Shown here piece by piece: positions 35,301-45,050 of a DNA stretch of 64,000 bases. Position 1 is the stretch's first letter. Every line of letters starts with the position of its first letter. Under the pieces are notes generated by a model that was not told the DNA's origin, searched no databases, and saw only the letters and a program-made list of their open reading frames with translations. The stretch spans positions 32,473,980 through 32,537,979 of the forward strand of contig OX457074.1 in assembly GCA_949752795.1 (NCBI GenBank), read 5' to 3'. The translations under genes and the position numbers were made by a program. Source of the stretch: Hyperoodon ampullatus. Taxonomy: Eukaryota; Chordata; Mammalia; Artiodactyla; Ziphiidae.

Positions 35301-38300
35301 CGGGGGAACTAGATGCCCGTGCTCACGTTTTCTTAAGTTCTAGATGCTCTTTTTCTTACTGATGGGGAGTCCCTATTCCTGTTTTCCTGAGTGCATATAA
35401 TTGCTCCAGTCACTTACCAAACTCCTTTTAGTCTGCATTTATGCACGCCTAATCTGATACACTGATACGTTAGGTAGACTGAGCCATTCTTGGTATTCCT
35501 GGAACAAAAACTGCTTGGTGTGTTTACCTTTGTGCATTTGAGAATTCAGTTTGCTTATATTTTGAGTACAGATTTCTGTGATGAATCTTGTTTGTTTCAT
35601 AGACTGATTTTAGGTAGCTCATCTTTTTCTCCTAGGAATAATTTGTGAAAAAGAACTATTTACAACTGAAGTTTGAAGAAATAAGTATGCTTCCCTCCCC
35701 CTCAGATTCCAGTAATCCTTTGGGGGAAGCTCTGTATAAATGATCCCAGTTTGTTTCTCAGCTGTTATTAGGTTATCTGATTTGTTCCTGTCTAATTTCT
35801 AACAGGGTTTATATTAATATTTCAAAGAACCATGTTTTAATTGTTATTAGTTAGAAGAGGAGCTCTTTTTGGTACTTTACTAAAAGTGTGAACTTTTAAC
35901 TTGGCAGTGTGCTAATAAAGGTTTTATTATGGAGTCTTTATTTCTCCCTTGGTCCTACTTTTAGAGAAGTATATTGTTTAAAATTTTTTTCATTTTTTTG
36001 TTAGTACGATTTGAATGTGCTACGAATTTAAAATGTATTTTCTTCTTAACAATGACAAAATATTACAGCTAAAATTTTACCTCATCAGTTATTCTTTCTA
36101 AAAAGCTTTACTATCTTTTCTGCCATTCTAGTTTAATTTCCATTACGGATATCAGGGGTAATTTTCTACTAGAATTGTCACTTTATTCTTGTACTTTTGA
36201 GTTATAGTGTTGAACATATTTTCTAATTGTAAAATGTAAAAAGAGCATGCTTTTGTTAATGTAGAAGTATCTAAAGAGAATTTATTAACACACATTCCAG
36301 AAATATGATTCAGTAGTCACATTTGAAATATACAGTTTCCAGAATTGGAATAATTAATTTATACATTGTTTTGTGATAGTTTTGGTATATGGTAAATATT
36401 TTTGTTTTTAAATGTTCTCCAAGAACATGGACTTTAGTGTATCTGTATATTCTCAGTCTGTTACAAATTGCTTATCTCCTTGGACCTTTGTTAGTAAGTG
36501 AAGAGAGCACAGAGGTTTGTCTGTCTTTACCTGGACCTTTGTCCATTACATTATCTCCCAATAGTGTGGATCTTAAACTGCTGATGATTTTATAAGCTTT
36601 TGCTCAGCATTTTAAAAAGAGTGCTCATAGTGAGATATATTTTTTCGTTTCAACATTTCCTTTTAAAAGAGAAATATGGTATCTTTACATGTGGTGTTTA
36701 TTTGGTGCCATCTCACGTTTTGCTTTTTTATATTGGTTATATCCATAAACTTATATATACTTTCTATATTTATAAAAATAATTTTCATCTATATTTTTTG
36801 AAAATAAATTTGTAAGGTGATCTATTTAAAACTACTCCTAATTTGGTTTTAAGAAAATGATTATCATTACCTTTTGTATATAACTAGGCCAAAGTAATAA
36901 CTTTGGATTTCTACTTGAAGAAAAACTTTTTTTTCACTTTTACCTTCAGATATTATTTCAGTAGGTATTTTTATTTGCATTGTTTTATGTAAACTGTCTC
37001 TTCAGTAATTGGTCATACTCTTACTTGGTAACATAGTCTTTAAATTCTCTATCCCATTTGTAACTTTTCTGAAACTTTGATGATATGGAAGGAAAGGTAT
37101 TTGGTGTGAATACCTTTGCTGGTAAAGAAACCCGTCTGAACCCTTTCATTCGGGTGTCTGATAATTGTGTTACAGATTATCTGAGGGCACCTCTTTTTCA
37201 AGTCCTTTGTGTAAACATTTACTTTCAGCTGAGCTGTTTGCAAAATTTCCTTTGATCTAGTTCATCACCATTTCCATTTTTTTGTATCATCTCTCCTGAG
37301 TCTTTACTTGTGCAGGTTGCTTTTAGTTACTGGTCCCTAGGTCTGTTCTCTGGTTCTTCTCACACGGCATTAGGTGTTTGAAGTTTGTTGTTTTTCAGAC
37401 GTTGTGTAGTCAATTCTTGCGTGTGTTGGAAGGTGCCATATCATTGCAGTCTTTTACTGTTCTTCAAAAAATGGATTAGCTGTTCTTTAAATTTGGCTTG
37501 TGACTTCCCATTTCAGGATTCTGAGTGTTCTCTGGTTCCTTTCTGTAGTGCTGTTTTCATACCTGAAAACTTTTTCATTGGCCCTAGACTTTTTCTTGTT
37601 GTTAACTTATTCTTCTTTGAGTTTATCTTCACCTGGTTCTGCTAAATATTATTAGATTAAAATTTGAAACTAAGTGTGGACTCAGACATCATTTAATTGG
37701 ATATTGAAGTATTGTGTGTTTTTTTTTTTTTTTTTTTTTTGCTATATGCGGGCCTCTCAGTGTTGTGGCCTCTCCTGTTGTGGAGCACGGGCTCTGGACG
37801 CGCAGGCTCAGCGGCCATGGCTCACGGGCCCAGCCGCTCCACGGCATGTGGGATCTTCCCAGACCAGGGCACGAACCCGTGTCCCCTGCATCGGCAGGCG
37901 GACTCCCAACCACTGCGCCACCAGGGAAGCCCTGAAGTATTGTGTTTTATAAGAAATATGTATTTGGTCATTCAGATGACGAAAAATATTTGGCCTTTAT
38001 TCATAGTTTCCCAAATCCTTGGAATTTCCTAAGTGTTGGGAGTGATTTAAAGTGTCTTCTGTTATGTTAATGAGGTGACTTGGATGGCACCTAAGGACGG
38101 GCTGGTTGCAGGTGGAGCCAGCCACAGGATTAGAGGGTTGGAACCTTCAGTCTTAGCCCCGACCTCCAGGGAGGGAAGAGGGATTGGAAGGTGAATCAGC
38201 GGCCAGTGATTGAATCAGTTGTGCCTCTGTAATGAAGCCGCCATCAACATCCCAAAGGATGGGATTTAGGGCGGTGCTGGGGCAGTGGTGCCTGGAGAGG

Positions 38301-41027
38301 GCAGGGAAGCGCCAGGCCCCTTCCCACACACCTTGCCCTGTGCCTCTTCCATCTGGCTGTTCCTGAGTTACAGCCTTTTATAAACCGGTGATCTAGTAAT
38401 CTGTGAGCCACTCTAGCTAACAAATTGAACCCGAGGAAGGGAGTCCTGGGGAACCTCTGATTTACAGCCAGTTGTTCACAAGCACAGGTGACGACCCGGA
38501 CTTGCGTCTGAAGTCGGGGGAGCGGGTTAGCCTGTGGACTCTGGGTGGATGGTGTCAGAATTTAGTTGGATTCTTAGATACCCTGCTGGTGACCAACTGC
38601 TTGTTGGTGTGGAGACGCTCCACCCCTTCCCCAGCACACACAGGTGGGTCCAGGAGCCAGTTTAGATGTTAATCCACCTGAATTGTCACCTTTGTGTAAC
38701 AAAGTATAAGGTTAGGAGTACTTCTTTAGTGACGTGCAACAATCAGTGTGGGTCTTGGTAACAAGAAAAATGATCAGGGCAGGTTGGCCACGTCTCTGCC
38801 TCGCTTTCTGTACTATACTGGTTATATCCCAGCACTGCTCTTATTTCCTTCCTAGTGGAAGAGAAAGCCAACACCCACCTCCTCTTGGGCATGTGCCTAG
38901 ACACCTATGCCCGCTACCTTCTGTTCTCCAAGCAGCCATCACAGGCACAAAGGATGTATGAAAAAGCTCTGCAGATTTCTGAAGAAATACTAGGAGAAAG
39001 ACACCCACAGGTAAGGGAGGAGAACAGAAGGGCTGTAAGACAAAGCTTCAGAATCCAGAAATACGAAATGGGGACGGTCAGCAGGCGGCCCAGGTACATC
39101 CCCCTCCTCGTGCCCGACCACCCCTCCCCTGCGCCCAACTGCTTGTTTCTAGAAGGATTTGAGGCTGCTGATGACTTACTGTGTCTGCCCAGCAGGGCTT
39201 ACGTGAGGATTGGTTTGCACAGCATGGTATTTTAGGTACTGAATCTTATGAAAATCTTATGAGGAACAGGTTAACACACGCAGATCCTCACCTCCTGAGC
39301 CCCACCGATAAAATGCCGGGGGAAGAGGACGGTGGGACTGCATTAAACAAAATTTAAAACCACTGACACAGAATTTAAGCACGGCATGCAGAGCCTTCTG
39401 TTAGAACGGTAAACACATTGAATTGAAATCATCTGTTTTGTCTTAAGAGGTAAGAAATGGATCACTTTGTGAATGCTTGGTAACCCCCAACCTAGGACAT
39501 GAAAGTTCTAACTGGACTAAACATGCCCCAAGGCTGCGAGCAGATGAGCAGGTCAAGTTACTGGACTCTGAATTATCTTCAGGAACGGGGGTTCAGAGCA
39601 CCCCCTTCATGGGATATCGTTGAGAAATAAGACTACGACAGGCATGGAATTCAAGTCACCAGGTACTAGAACCAGGGCCTGAAGTGCAGGAGGAGGCAAG
39701 GCTGCAGCTCTTACTGCCAGCGTTTTGTAGACTCGGTGGGAACTTCCCCAGGAGCAGTGGTGGGTCTCTTCTTCTTCCTGAAGACAGGAGCGACATCGTA
39801 GTACAGTACGGCTCCGAGACCAGCTTCTCAAGGGTGCTGAACCTTGAATAGAAGGGGATCAGATTCTGTCACTTCTTTTTCATTTGCTGCTTCTCCTTTG
39901 ATAATTAGTGAGCTTCATAAGTAATATTCACCCTGTTACCTAGTGTCTAGACTTGTATCATTTTCCAGAGGGTCAGACTGATGTTGTGCAGTGTGAATGA
40001 TCAATGCACCTGACTTGCTGACGCCCTGACCTTTGCTGGACTGCCAGGCAAGGCGACCCCTTCAGTGTATCCACAGTTTGTCAGACTCCACGTTGACTCT
40101 CGAGCCGTGGAGGTGTTTGCAAGCAGCAGCTGCCTGTGTTTCCTCCCGTGTGTAGACCATCGTGCTGCTGAGTGACCTGGCCACCACCCTGGACGCGCAG
40201 GGCCGCTCCGACGAGGCCTGTGTTCACGCACAGAGGGCGTCAGACCTGGCGAGACAGGTGGAGCACCCTGAGCTCCACGTGCTGCTCACTAACCTGGCTG
40301 CGGTCTTGATGCACAGAGGTGCGGAGCGCAGGGCCGGGCTGGCTGGCTGGCCTCGGGAGGGGTGGGCGTCAGTGGATCAGAAGACTGTGCATGGCATTGA
40401 GGGGGGCAGTGAGGACAGGATGCTCCCGAGCCGACGGGCCAGTGGGGAGAGACGCAGGGGAGGCGCCGTCGGGCCCAGCTCACGTCCCGCCTGTAGTCCT
40501 GCCCTGCCGGCCTGTCAGGCACATCGAGGTGGAAACGTTTGCAGTGGCACCTTGTTTCTGTAGTGCTTTACAGGTTTCTAAATGTCTCACACGCAGCTTA
40601 ATTTGTTCCTCACGGAGCTCGTGCGACAGGGCAGCTTGATGGGCATACTCTGCCATTCTGCTCAGAAACCTGCAACGACAGGTCTCTCACCTGAACCACC
40701 GTGGGCGAAGGCCTTAGCCACTGGAGTGTGCCAGGAAGGGCTCCATGAGGTCCCGGGGGTCACGGGGTGAAACAAGGCCCCATGCCATGAGCTAGACTTG
40801 TCCCATCACTTGTGCTTTCTCTTCAAAATCTCTTTCAGAATCATGGTGAAACATACATTTTCTTTATTCTTCCTTCTTTCCGGGTTATTTTAGAACGATA
40901 TGCACAAGCAGAAGAGATCTACCGGGAAGCACTGAAGCGAGCAAAGCTGAAAAGAGATGAGGTTTCTGTGCAGCACATCAGGGAAGAGCTGGCCGGGCTG
41001 TCAAGGAAAAGGAGGCCTTTGTCGTAG
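17196..41027 (+). CDS. TTC19: TTC19 gene, complete, ten coding exons
   Basis: TTC19 is a tetratricopeptide-repeat protein of the mitochondrial inner membrane. It is needed for respiratory complex III, where it helps clear fragments of the Rieske subunit UQCRFS1. Coding segments are 17196-17379, 17454-17566, 19363-19473, 19928-19966, 20737-20793, 21107-21168, 23564-23658, 38856-39010, 40156-40318 and 40894-41027. They sum to 1113 nt, or 370 residues plus stop, against 380 in human. The Arg-rich, Ala/Leu-rich N-terminus ([20 protein letters not shown]) looks like a mitochondrial presequence. A hydrophobic stretch, [14 protein letters not shown], follows near residue 55. TPR helices fill exons 3-10. 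All introns are GT-AG and phases match. The C-terminus stops about five residues short of human. Intron 7 is 15.2 kb and rich in retroelements. The gene is convergent with NCOR1. Confidence 0.96.
17380..17453 (+). other. TTC19: TTC19 intron 1 (74 nt)
   Basis: A very short, almost purely G/C intron between GCAG/GTGAGG and CTTCCCGCAG. Its length is not a multiple of three, so retention would shift the frame and stop translation at 17430-17432. Confidence 0.85.
17454..17566 (+). CDS. TTC19: TTC19 coding exon 2
   Basis: 113 nt encoding [17 protein letters not shown] through an Ala/Gly/Glu-rich linker to IIQLLKRAK. The acceptor is TTCCCGCAG and the donor AAG/GTGAGG. It matches human ALAWFSRPAAAEE...IIQLLKRAK. 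Confidence 0.93.
18060..19030 (+). repeat. L2-like LINE, interrupted by a SINE
   Basis: Typical L2 phrases: gcagccagagtgattttttaa, then tcatatcacttccttgcccat, then cctgccgtggcctgtgagac. After the SINE at 18447-18782, it resumes with gggcctttgctcgttccct. Confidence 0.65.
18447..18782 (-). repeat. CHR-type tRNA SINE, long form
   Basis: Reverse orientation: (attt)n tail at the left, then gactgtgttgggtctttgtt through to ccaccagggaagccc. It sits inside an L2 copy. Confidence 0.93.
19363..19473 (+). CDS. TTC19: TTC19 coding exon 3
   Basis: 111 nt, phase 0 on both sides, encoding residues 100-136: [20 protein letters not shown] and onward to TYTYDL. The second residue is Cys where human has Ser. 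This is the start of the TPR array. Confidence 0.96.
19474..19927 (+). other. TTC19: TTC19 intron 3
   Basis: A short intron with no element I recognise. Confidence 0.85.
19928..19966 (+). CDS. TTC19: TTC19 coding exon 4 (39 nt)
   Basis: A short in-frame exon encoding [13 protein letters not shown], one turn of a TPR. The acceptor is TTTTCAG and the donor AAT/GTAAGT. Confidence 0.95.
19967..20736 (+). other. TTC19: TTC19 intron 4
   Basis: It contains an old dispersed repeat (about 20030-20450), part of which matches about 19040-19190 in intron 2, and a TG/CG microsatellite near 20613-20640. Confidence 0.75.
20613..20640. repeat. (TG)n/(CG)n microsatellite
   Basis: A run of gtgtgt units passing into gcgcgcg in TTC19 intron 4. 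Confidence 0.85.
20737..20793 (+). CDS. TTC19: TTC19 coding exon 5 (57 nt)
   Basis: Encodes [19 protein letters not shown], near-identical to human. The acceptor is CTTTTAG and the donor CAG/GTAAGG. Both ends are phase 0. Confidence 0.96.
20794..21106 (+). other. TTC19: TTC19 intron 5
   Basis: A 313-nt intron. Nothing recognised in it. Confidence 0.85.
21107..21168 (+). CDS. TTC19: TTC19 coding exon 6
   Basis: 62 nt encoding [20 protein letters not shown] plus two bases of the next Arg. The donor AG/GTAAGT is consensus. Confidence 0.96.
21169..23563 (+). other. TTC19: TTC19 intron 6
   Basis: A 2.4-kb intron with one CHR-type SINE (23186-23401). Open frames at 21694-22648 show no similarity I recognise. 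Confidence 0.8.
23186..23401 (-). repeat. CHR-type tRNA SINE, short form
   Basis: Left T-run of about 22, then gcggtacgcgggcctctcac, ending ccaccagggaagccc. The flanks acccaaactt and tcccaaactc look like a target-site duplication. Confidence 0.94.
23564..23658 (+). CDS. TTC19: TTC19 coding exon 7
   Basis: 95 nt encoding [20 protein letters not shown] and onward to SEDTLS. The acceptor is CTTTACAG and the donor TCAG/GTAGGG. It precedes the 15.2-kb intron 7. Confidence 0.95.
24152..24187. repeat. (CCCT)n/(CCTT)n microsatellite
   Basis: A run of ccct passing into cctt at the edge of the antisense L1 copy. Confidence 0.85.
24226..25250 (-). mobile_element. L1 LINE 3' fragment, antisense
   Basis: The minus strand translates (25137-24814) to the end of L1 ORF2: [17 protein letters not shown] is visible, followed by [15 protein letters not shown] text. 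The 3'UTR follows at lower coordinates. It is 5'-truncated and split by the SINE at 24453-24660. It cannot be autonomous. Confidence 0.9.
24453..24660 (-). repeat. CHR-type tRNA SINE, short form, inside L1
   Basis: T-run then gcggtacgcgggcctctcac and a right end of accagggaagcc. The flanks ccacgagtctgtttct at 24429 and 24660 are an exact target-site duplication of host L1 sequence. Confidence 0.96.
25866..26110 (-). repeat. L1 3'UTR fragment, antisense
   Basis: Phrases ttgttgacatatagttgatg, tatagtgattcacagtttt and gtttgtacctcttactccc match the artiodactyl/cetacean L1 3' end in reverse. Confidence 0.75.
26220..26810 (+). repeat. L2-like LINE relic
   Basis: Phrases gcctggactactgtaatcac and gcctgctacataatagaggc with ctcagtaataattgctgagt match L2 3' ends. 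The 133-134 residue frames here are by-products. Confidence 0.6.
27237..27569 (-). repeat. CHR-type tRNA SINE, long form
   Basis: Left (attt)n tail, ggctgcattgggtcttcatt, and a right end ccactggggaagtccc. TTC19 intron 7. Confidence 0.92.
29324..29533 (-). repeat. CHR-type tRNA SINE, short form
   Basis: T-run then ccggtacgtgggcctctcac and a right end of accagggaagcccc. The short flanks (t)atttcc suggest a target-site duplication. Confidence 0.93.
29660..29850 (+). repeat. MIR SINE relic
   Basis: Shows the MIR order: gaattctggcttttccattt, gacaagttacttatcccctc, ctcagtttcctcatccatac, then gttgttatggggattacatg. Confidence 0.7.
29925..30960 (-). mobile_element. L1 LINE ORF2 fragment, antisense
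   Basis: Phrases such as ccaccttttggtttcatttt, cataaagtttggtatgttgt and cattatggtcagagaacatg are typical of reversed L1 ORF2. Frames are broken, so this is a relic. Confidence 0.75.
30983..31336 (-). repeat. CHR-type tRNA SINE, long form
   Basis: Bounded by an exact 14-bp target-site duplication, ttcaagtccctctt (30969-30982 and 31337-31350). Inserted at the end of the antisense L1. Confidence 0.96.
31581..31771 (-). repeat. CHR-type tRNA SINE, short form
   Basis: Flanked by tctagtgggacttttt on both sides (31570 and 31772). The head is missing about 11 bases just before the final agggaagccc. Confidence 0.96.
31825..32212 (-). repeat. CHR-type tRNA SINE, long form with extra body units
   Basis: Flanked by tctgccttctttt at 31812 and 32213. 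The body shows extra 'cagtagctgtggctcgc' units, making it longer than other copies. Confidence 0.95.
32770..34080 (-). repeat. Old L1 LINE relic, antisense
   Basis: Phrases tgttgatggacatgtaggtt, cctaggagtggaattgccgg and atatggtgtgaggtaatgat fit reversed L1. Diverged and broken. Confidence 0.6.
35440..35900 (-). repeat. Old L1 LINE relic, antisense
   Basis: Resembles reversed L1 ORF2 (gagccattcttggtattcctgg region). The AT-rich sequence on to 37680 may hold more of it, but I could not delimit it. Confidence 0.45.
37719..37932 (-). repeat. CHR-type tRNA SINE, short form
   Basis: Left T-run of about 22, then gctatatgcgggcctctcag, and a right end ccaccagggaagcc. Exact flanks tgaagtattgtg at 37705 and 37933. 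Confidence 0.96.
38068..38640 (+). repeat. LTR-like dispersed repeat
   Basis: A phrase series common to a mammalian LTR-type repeat: ttaatgaggtgacttggat, gtaatgaagccgccatcaa, ataaaccggtgatctagta, then gcacaggtgacgacccggac. I recognise the pattern but cannot assign the family. No coding sequence is left. Confidence 0.5.
38856..39010 (+). CDS. TTC19: TTC19 coding exon 8
   Basis: 155 nt encoding residues 221-272: [20 protein letters not shown] through the TPR helix [19 protein letters not shown]. The acceptor is CCTTCCTAG and the donor CAG/GTAAGG. Confidence 0.96.
39011..40155 (+). other. TTC19: TTC19 intron 8
   Basis: A 1.1-kb intron. No repeat or gene recognised. Confidence 0.85.
40156..40318 (+). 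CDS. TTC19: TTC19 coding exon 9
   Basis: 163 nt encoding residues 273-326, [20 protein letters not shown] through NLAAVLMHR. The YIYMQ of human reads CVHAQ here. The donor AGAG/GTGCGG is weaker than its neighbours. Confidence 0.95.
40319..40893 (+). other. TTC19: TTC19 intron 9
   Basis: A GC-rich 575-nt intron. No element recognised. Confidence 0.85.
40894..41027 (+). CDS. TTC19: TTC19 coding exon 10 and stop
   Basis: 134 nt encoding residues 327-370, [20 protein letters not shown] to SRKRRPLS, then TAG at 41025-41027. Human continues past RPL for five more residues. The acceptor is GTTATTTTAG. Confidence 0.95.
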
Positions 41028-41640
41028 CCTTGCCGAGCTCTGGGCCCCTTTCTGTCATAGCGAATTTATGGTAACACCTCTCATTCCAGTCCCAGTGGCA
41101 CCCTGATCAATGGCTTAAATCCTTTGTCCTCGATACTCAAGTCTCCTCAACTTAGCCTTGCTGGAGGACAAGCTGTACACACTGTGTGCACTGCCGCGTT
41201 TGCTTTGCGAAGAAAACTGCCCGACCTGATTTTGCTTCTGCGACGGGTGTCAGTTAATGCTTTCCGTTGCAGCAGACGGCTGGTTAGGTGCTGTCCATGC
41301 TGGTCCGAGAATAACTCTAGATTAAGAGGGGCCAGTTCCCCTCTGGGGTGGGGTCTGGCATTTCAGCCAGGCGTCTGTCCTGTAAGATTTTTGTCCACTG
41401 ATTTGCTGCCTTCTCTCATCAATACCTGGCAGACCAGAGCTACCGGTCTCATGGCAAAGGGGGATGACGGTGAGTTATTTTCTCTTATAATTTATCTCCT
41501 GAAGCCCAGTGTGGGATTTAACGTGTAAAAAAGTAGTATCTTGGCTTACCAGCAGCATGAAGTTTTAAAGTGGGAATTAGGCACTTGAAAGTATAGCACC
41601 CATTTGATTATAAATAAAAGCGAACTTTATGTTTTTGTAT
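41028..41640 (+). other. TTC19: TTC19 3' untranslated region (predicted)
   Basis: Sequence after the TAG to just past AATAAA at 41613-41618. A longer form could use AATAAA at 42172-42177. Confidence 0.6.
41613..41618 (+). terminator. TTC19: Polyadenylation signal of TTC19
   Basis: The first canonical AATAAA after the stop codon, about 590 bp downstream. A second lies at 42172-42177. Confidence 0.6.
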
Positions 41641-42399
41641 GTATCATCTGGTTATATACAACTGTGAAAAAAGGAGGGCAAGGAATGACGACCCCCTGCA
41701 TCCCTGCTCTCTGAGCATTCACTCCTCTGCATCCGGTCATGGGTGTCCCCAAACCCTCTGACTCTGAGTGGGGCCCTGTAGGTGTAGTGTTGAAAGCTTC
41801 CCAGTCATTCTGACGTGTCCCACTGGTGCTGTAGAGGAACCAGTGCTCTGGACCCGAGCTCAGGCTTTTGGAGTTTGGGTCTCAGTATCCTCGTGTGTAG
41901 TGAGTCTCTCTCAGCCCTGGGTGCATGCATTTGGTGGATGACCTTACCTGGATAGGCTGCTGTGTTGACAGCTTTATCACACTTCCTCAGCGTATGTAAA
42001 GTACACAACACGGGGCATCGATGGTGTTTTCACCCCAGCAGTTCTGCGGTTCTTCTAGGTACCACGAAGGAACCCTGTTGTTGCTGGTATGCCGGTGGCG
42101 GTGGCAGCGGGGTGGGGGGGGGATAAACTGACAGTTGGGTTCCTGTGTACGTACTGGGAGAATCCTTTCATAATAAACTAGACACTCTGCAATAACAGTG
42201 TATGTATTCCATAATCTTTGAGTTTCTCATAAAAAAATAATTTACTAAAGAGTTATAAAAGTAACAATACAGGGATTAGACTAAAACTATCATCTTAACA
42301 TTGCGGATGCATCCATCTTCCCACTTTCCGACCCAGTTAATTCCTTTAATCACTCAAGTCTGACTCGAGAGAGAAACTTTAACTCACGTTGAGTTTCAG
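41641..42399. other. Intergenic gap between convergent TTC19 and NCOR1
   Basis: About 760 bp between the predicted 3' ends. It includes a G-rich run (GGGGTGGGGGGGG near 42109-42121) and a second plus-strand AATAAA. No gene is seen. Confidence 0.6.
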
Positions 42400-45050
42400 T
42401 GCAACCAGTCTTCATTTATTTGTGACTTTAAAAAACTGTCGACTACTCACCTTCTGCACTGAGAATGTTTTTACCTTCTCACAGTTGCAGGAGTTACTGA
42501 AAGGGAGGTTTTTCGCTCCAGCTTTTACTGAGAATTTCTGACCCTCCTCAGTGATGCGGCTCCTGGTCCCGGAACACCTGCGGGAGTTTTCAGAAAGCCC
42601 CTCTGCACGCGGTGTGGTCACTACAGGCAGCAAAACGAGGAGGACTGGCCTGCCACTGACGGGGCTGAATCCAAAGGTGAACTGTTCACAGTAGTATAAA
42701 AACTTGAACTATCTCACTGGAGCTTTCAGGGCATGGATATTTTAAGATAGAATCACCCAGCACACCCGCATTCAAGCACTATGAATCTTCTCATCACGAC
42801 CACGTGGTGGACACTGGCTGTCTGTCACAGTTCTGTGAACTGTAACTTCGTTCTGGGTGCTAAAAAAAAAAAAGTCACTTGCCAGGCTGTAGCTTCAGAA
42901 CCCTGGGGTCTCAGCCCGCAGCATCCCGCCTCGGTTCACAGCTGACTTGGCCAGGTCACGTCACGCCGGGGTGGGCCTCCACCTCCCACACAGTCTGCCC
43001 CCTCCGCAGGCCTGCACTCTGTTCTGCCCTTGTTCTGAACCGAGGCGGGACCGTGGGTTTTGTCTCCCATTGCGGGATCTCTTCTCCAGGTGACAGCAGG
43101 TGAAGTAAAACAACTTGCGCTGTGATGAGGAGGGGTGAGTGGTCAACAGCGGCTCCCTTTGGGTCCTGAGTGGAGCTGCACAGGTGACGCACAGGGCTCT
43201 GATCTGACGTGTTCTCAAGAACTAGTCATAGAAAAATACCAGCATCATCTCTTTGGGACTGTTGACAAATAATTAAAATCTAAAATATTACTAGTACCTA
43301 AACAAAATTTTAAGCAAAAACCTTAAGTTACTGTTTTTCATTCACATTAAAACTTTTTATGTATTTATAAAGTCGTACCAGCTTTCCAAGTAGTAGGGAT
43401 TTGACCACTACACCTGATCTAAAACTTACTTTGAGGATCTCAAGCATACGCAGGTGCACAGTTCCCTTAGCTTCAGACAAGTGTCGGCCTGTGGCCCTGT
43501 CTGTTGCTTATTTAACTGTGGGCAAGGTACTGAACCTGCATCCACATCTATAAAAAGGGGACTAGACACCAAGGTCCACTCCACTACAAAGGAGGCGCTT
43601 AGTCAGTGGTTGTCGGACACCTGCTGTCTTCAGAGGCTTGAGTACTTTCACTTAAAAGCTCAGGTCTACTTAAGAGTCTATAAAAGTGCTAGTTTTTCGT
43701 TCTGAGAGACCTCTCTCTCTGTGGCATTCCCCCAAAACCATTAGCATCCGTGTGCTATACAAGGATGCTTCAAGCTATGTTAAAGTTGTATGAAAAATTT
43801 TTTTTAATTCAACAAGCAATTATTATTGAAGGGTAAGACTGATCCTCTAGTACCATAATGGGTTTAAAATTCAGTCTTTTAAGTTATTTGCTTCTTGAGA
43901 TTCAGTGAAATAAAAACATCTGACAAACTCTTGCCCACAAGGAATCAAAGTGAAAGCAAGCACAGGGTGGCACGAGGGGAAAAGGACCGGCTGCTCCCAC
44001 GAGAGCCCAGGATATGCGGCACGAGCAAGCCTGAAACACTGAGGTTCTGCACAGATTGTAACCTTCTGACTCAACCAGTAATAGATATCAAACTAAAGGA
44101 CAGTGTAAGTTTTTCCTTTGAAACCTGAGACACCGAAAGGCTTAAATCACAAATAATCTACTGTAGCTAATGGACAGGGCAGTCAGATTTATTTCAAAAC
44201 AAAAGCTTTGTTGGGCTGCATCAAATGCAGGAGAAAAGGAGTTCTTGGGCGTGGTTAATTACCAGTGTGCATAACAGTGAGGTATGCCTCAAATAAGCCT
44301 TTAAAACGTTAAAAACTGAACTATAACAATACCCATGCAGTACTATTTTTTCAGTGCTTCTAATTTAAAAAAATTAAAGCCTGCACTGGAAATTTACAGT
44401 ATGGCAGAATTTTGTTTCTCCTTTTGACCCTAATACGTTAACGTACAGATTTTATGACAGGGTCTGTGTTAAAAATCTAAACATTTATCACAAGATTTTA
44501 AACATCACTGGGAATCTGAGTTTGGAGGAAACAAAATTGGATAAAAGTACAATGCCCGTGACAGCCAACATTGTATAACTGGGCTGTATGAGGTTGTTTA
44601 GAAGGCAAAGGTTAAAAAGATGAGATTTTAAAAAATTACCCCCCGAGTTGATGCGCTGATTTGAATATAAGTACACGAGATACTAGAGTGAGGGGAAACA
44701 CTGCAAAAAGGTCATCTATTTACAGAAGAGTGATTTAAAGACATTATGATTTTCTTTACAAACAGATGTAAGAACAGGAATTATCCACTTTTTAAAAACT
44801 CTACATTCCAACCCTCCACTATTATTATGATCCACTGAACTGCCTGTATCAGGGCAGCCTTTTCCCCTCATTTGACTCTTGAAATAAACTTCCATCATTT
44901 CGTCGTCATCTGTGGCCCAGGCTCTCCTGAAAAGTCTCTGGGCACAAGTCCTAGGAGGGCAGGCTTTTGGCCTGCAATTAAAACTGAAACCACCAGAAAC
45001 TAGAGCCCCTCGGCCCCGCCCAGGGGGCCCCAGGACCCCCTTCCCGCAGG
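42400..45050 (-). other. NCOR1: NCOR1 3' untranslated region (predicted)
   Basis: Minus-strand sequence between the NCOR1 stop (45053-45051) and the AATAAA at 42420-42415. It is AT-rich in the middle. A MIR-like fragment may be present near 43500-43570. Open frames here are short and unsupported. Confidence 0.55.
42415..42420 (-). terminator. NCOR1: Candidate polyadenylation signal of NCOR1
   Basis: AATAAA on the minus strand about 2.6 kb after the stop codon, fitting the long 3'UTR known for NCOR1. A closer signal at 44193-44188 could give a shorter form. Confidence 0.5.

Larger units (their letters stand above)
23659..38855 (+). other. TTC19: TTC19 intron 7 (15.2 kb, retroelement-rich)
   Basis: The largest intron of the window. 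In order it holds a CCCT/CCTT microsatellite (24152-24187), an antisense L1 3' end (24226-25250) split by a SINE, L2-like stretches (25540-25860 and 26220-26810), an antisense L1 tail (25866-26110), a SINE (27237-27569), an old repeat (27920-28340), antisense L1 relics (28500-28800, 29925-30960, 32770-34080, 35440-35900), a MIR (29660-29850), SINEs at 29324, 30983, 31581, 31825 and 37719, and an LTR-like repeat (38068-38640). I see no gene inside it. Confidence 0.75.

Noticed and set aside
38855..39235. Continuation of the TTC19 exon 8 frame past 39010
   Set aside because: GTAAGG at 39011 is a good donor, and the following frame diverges from TTC19. Exon 9 at 40156 continues the protein.
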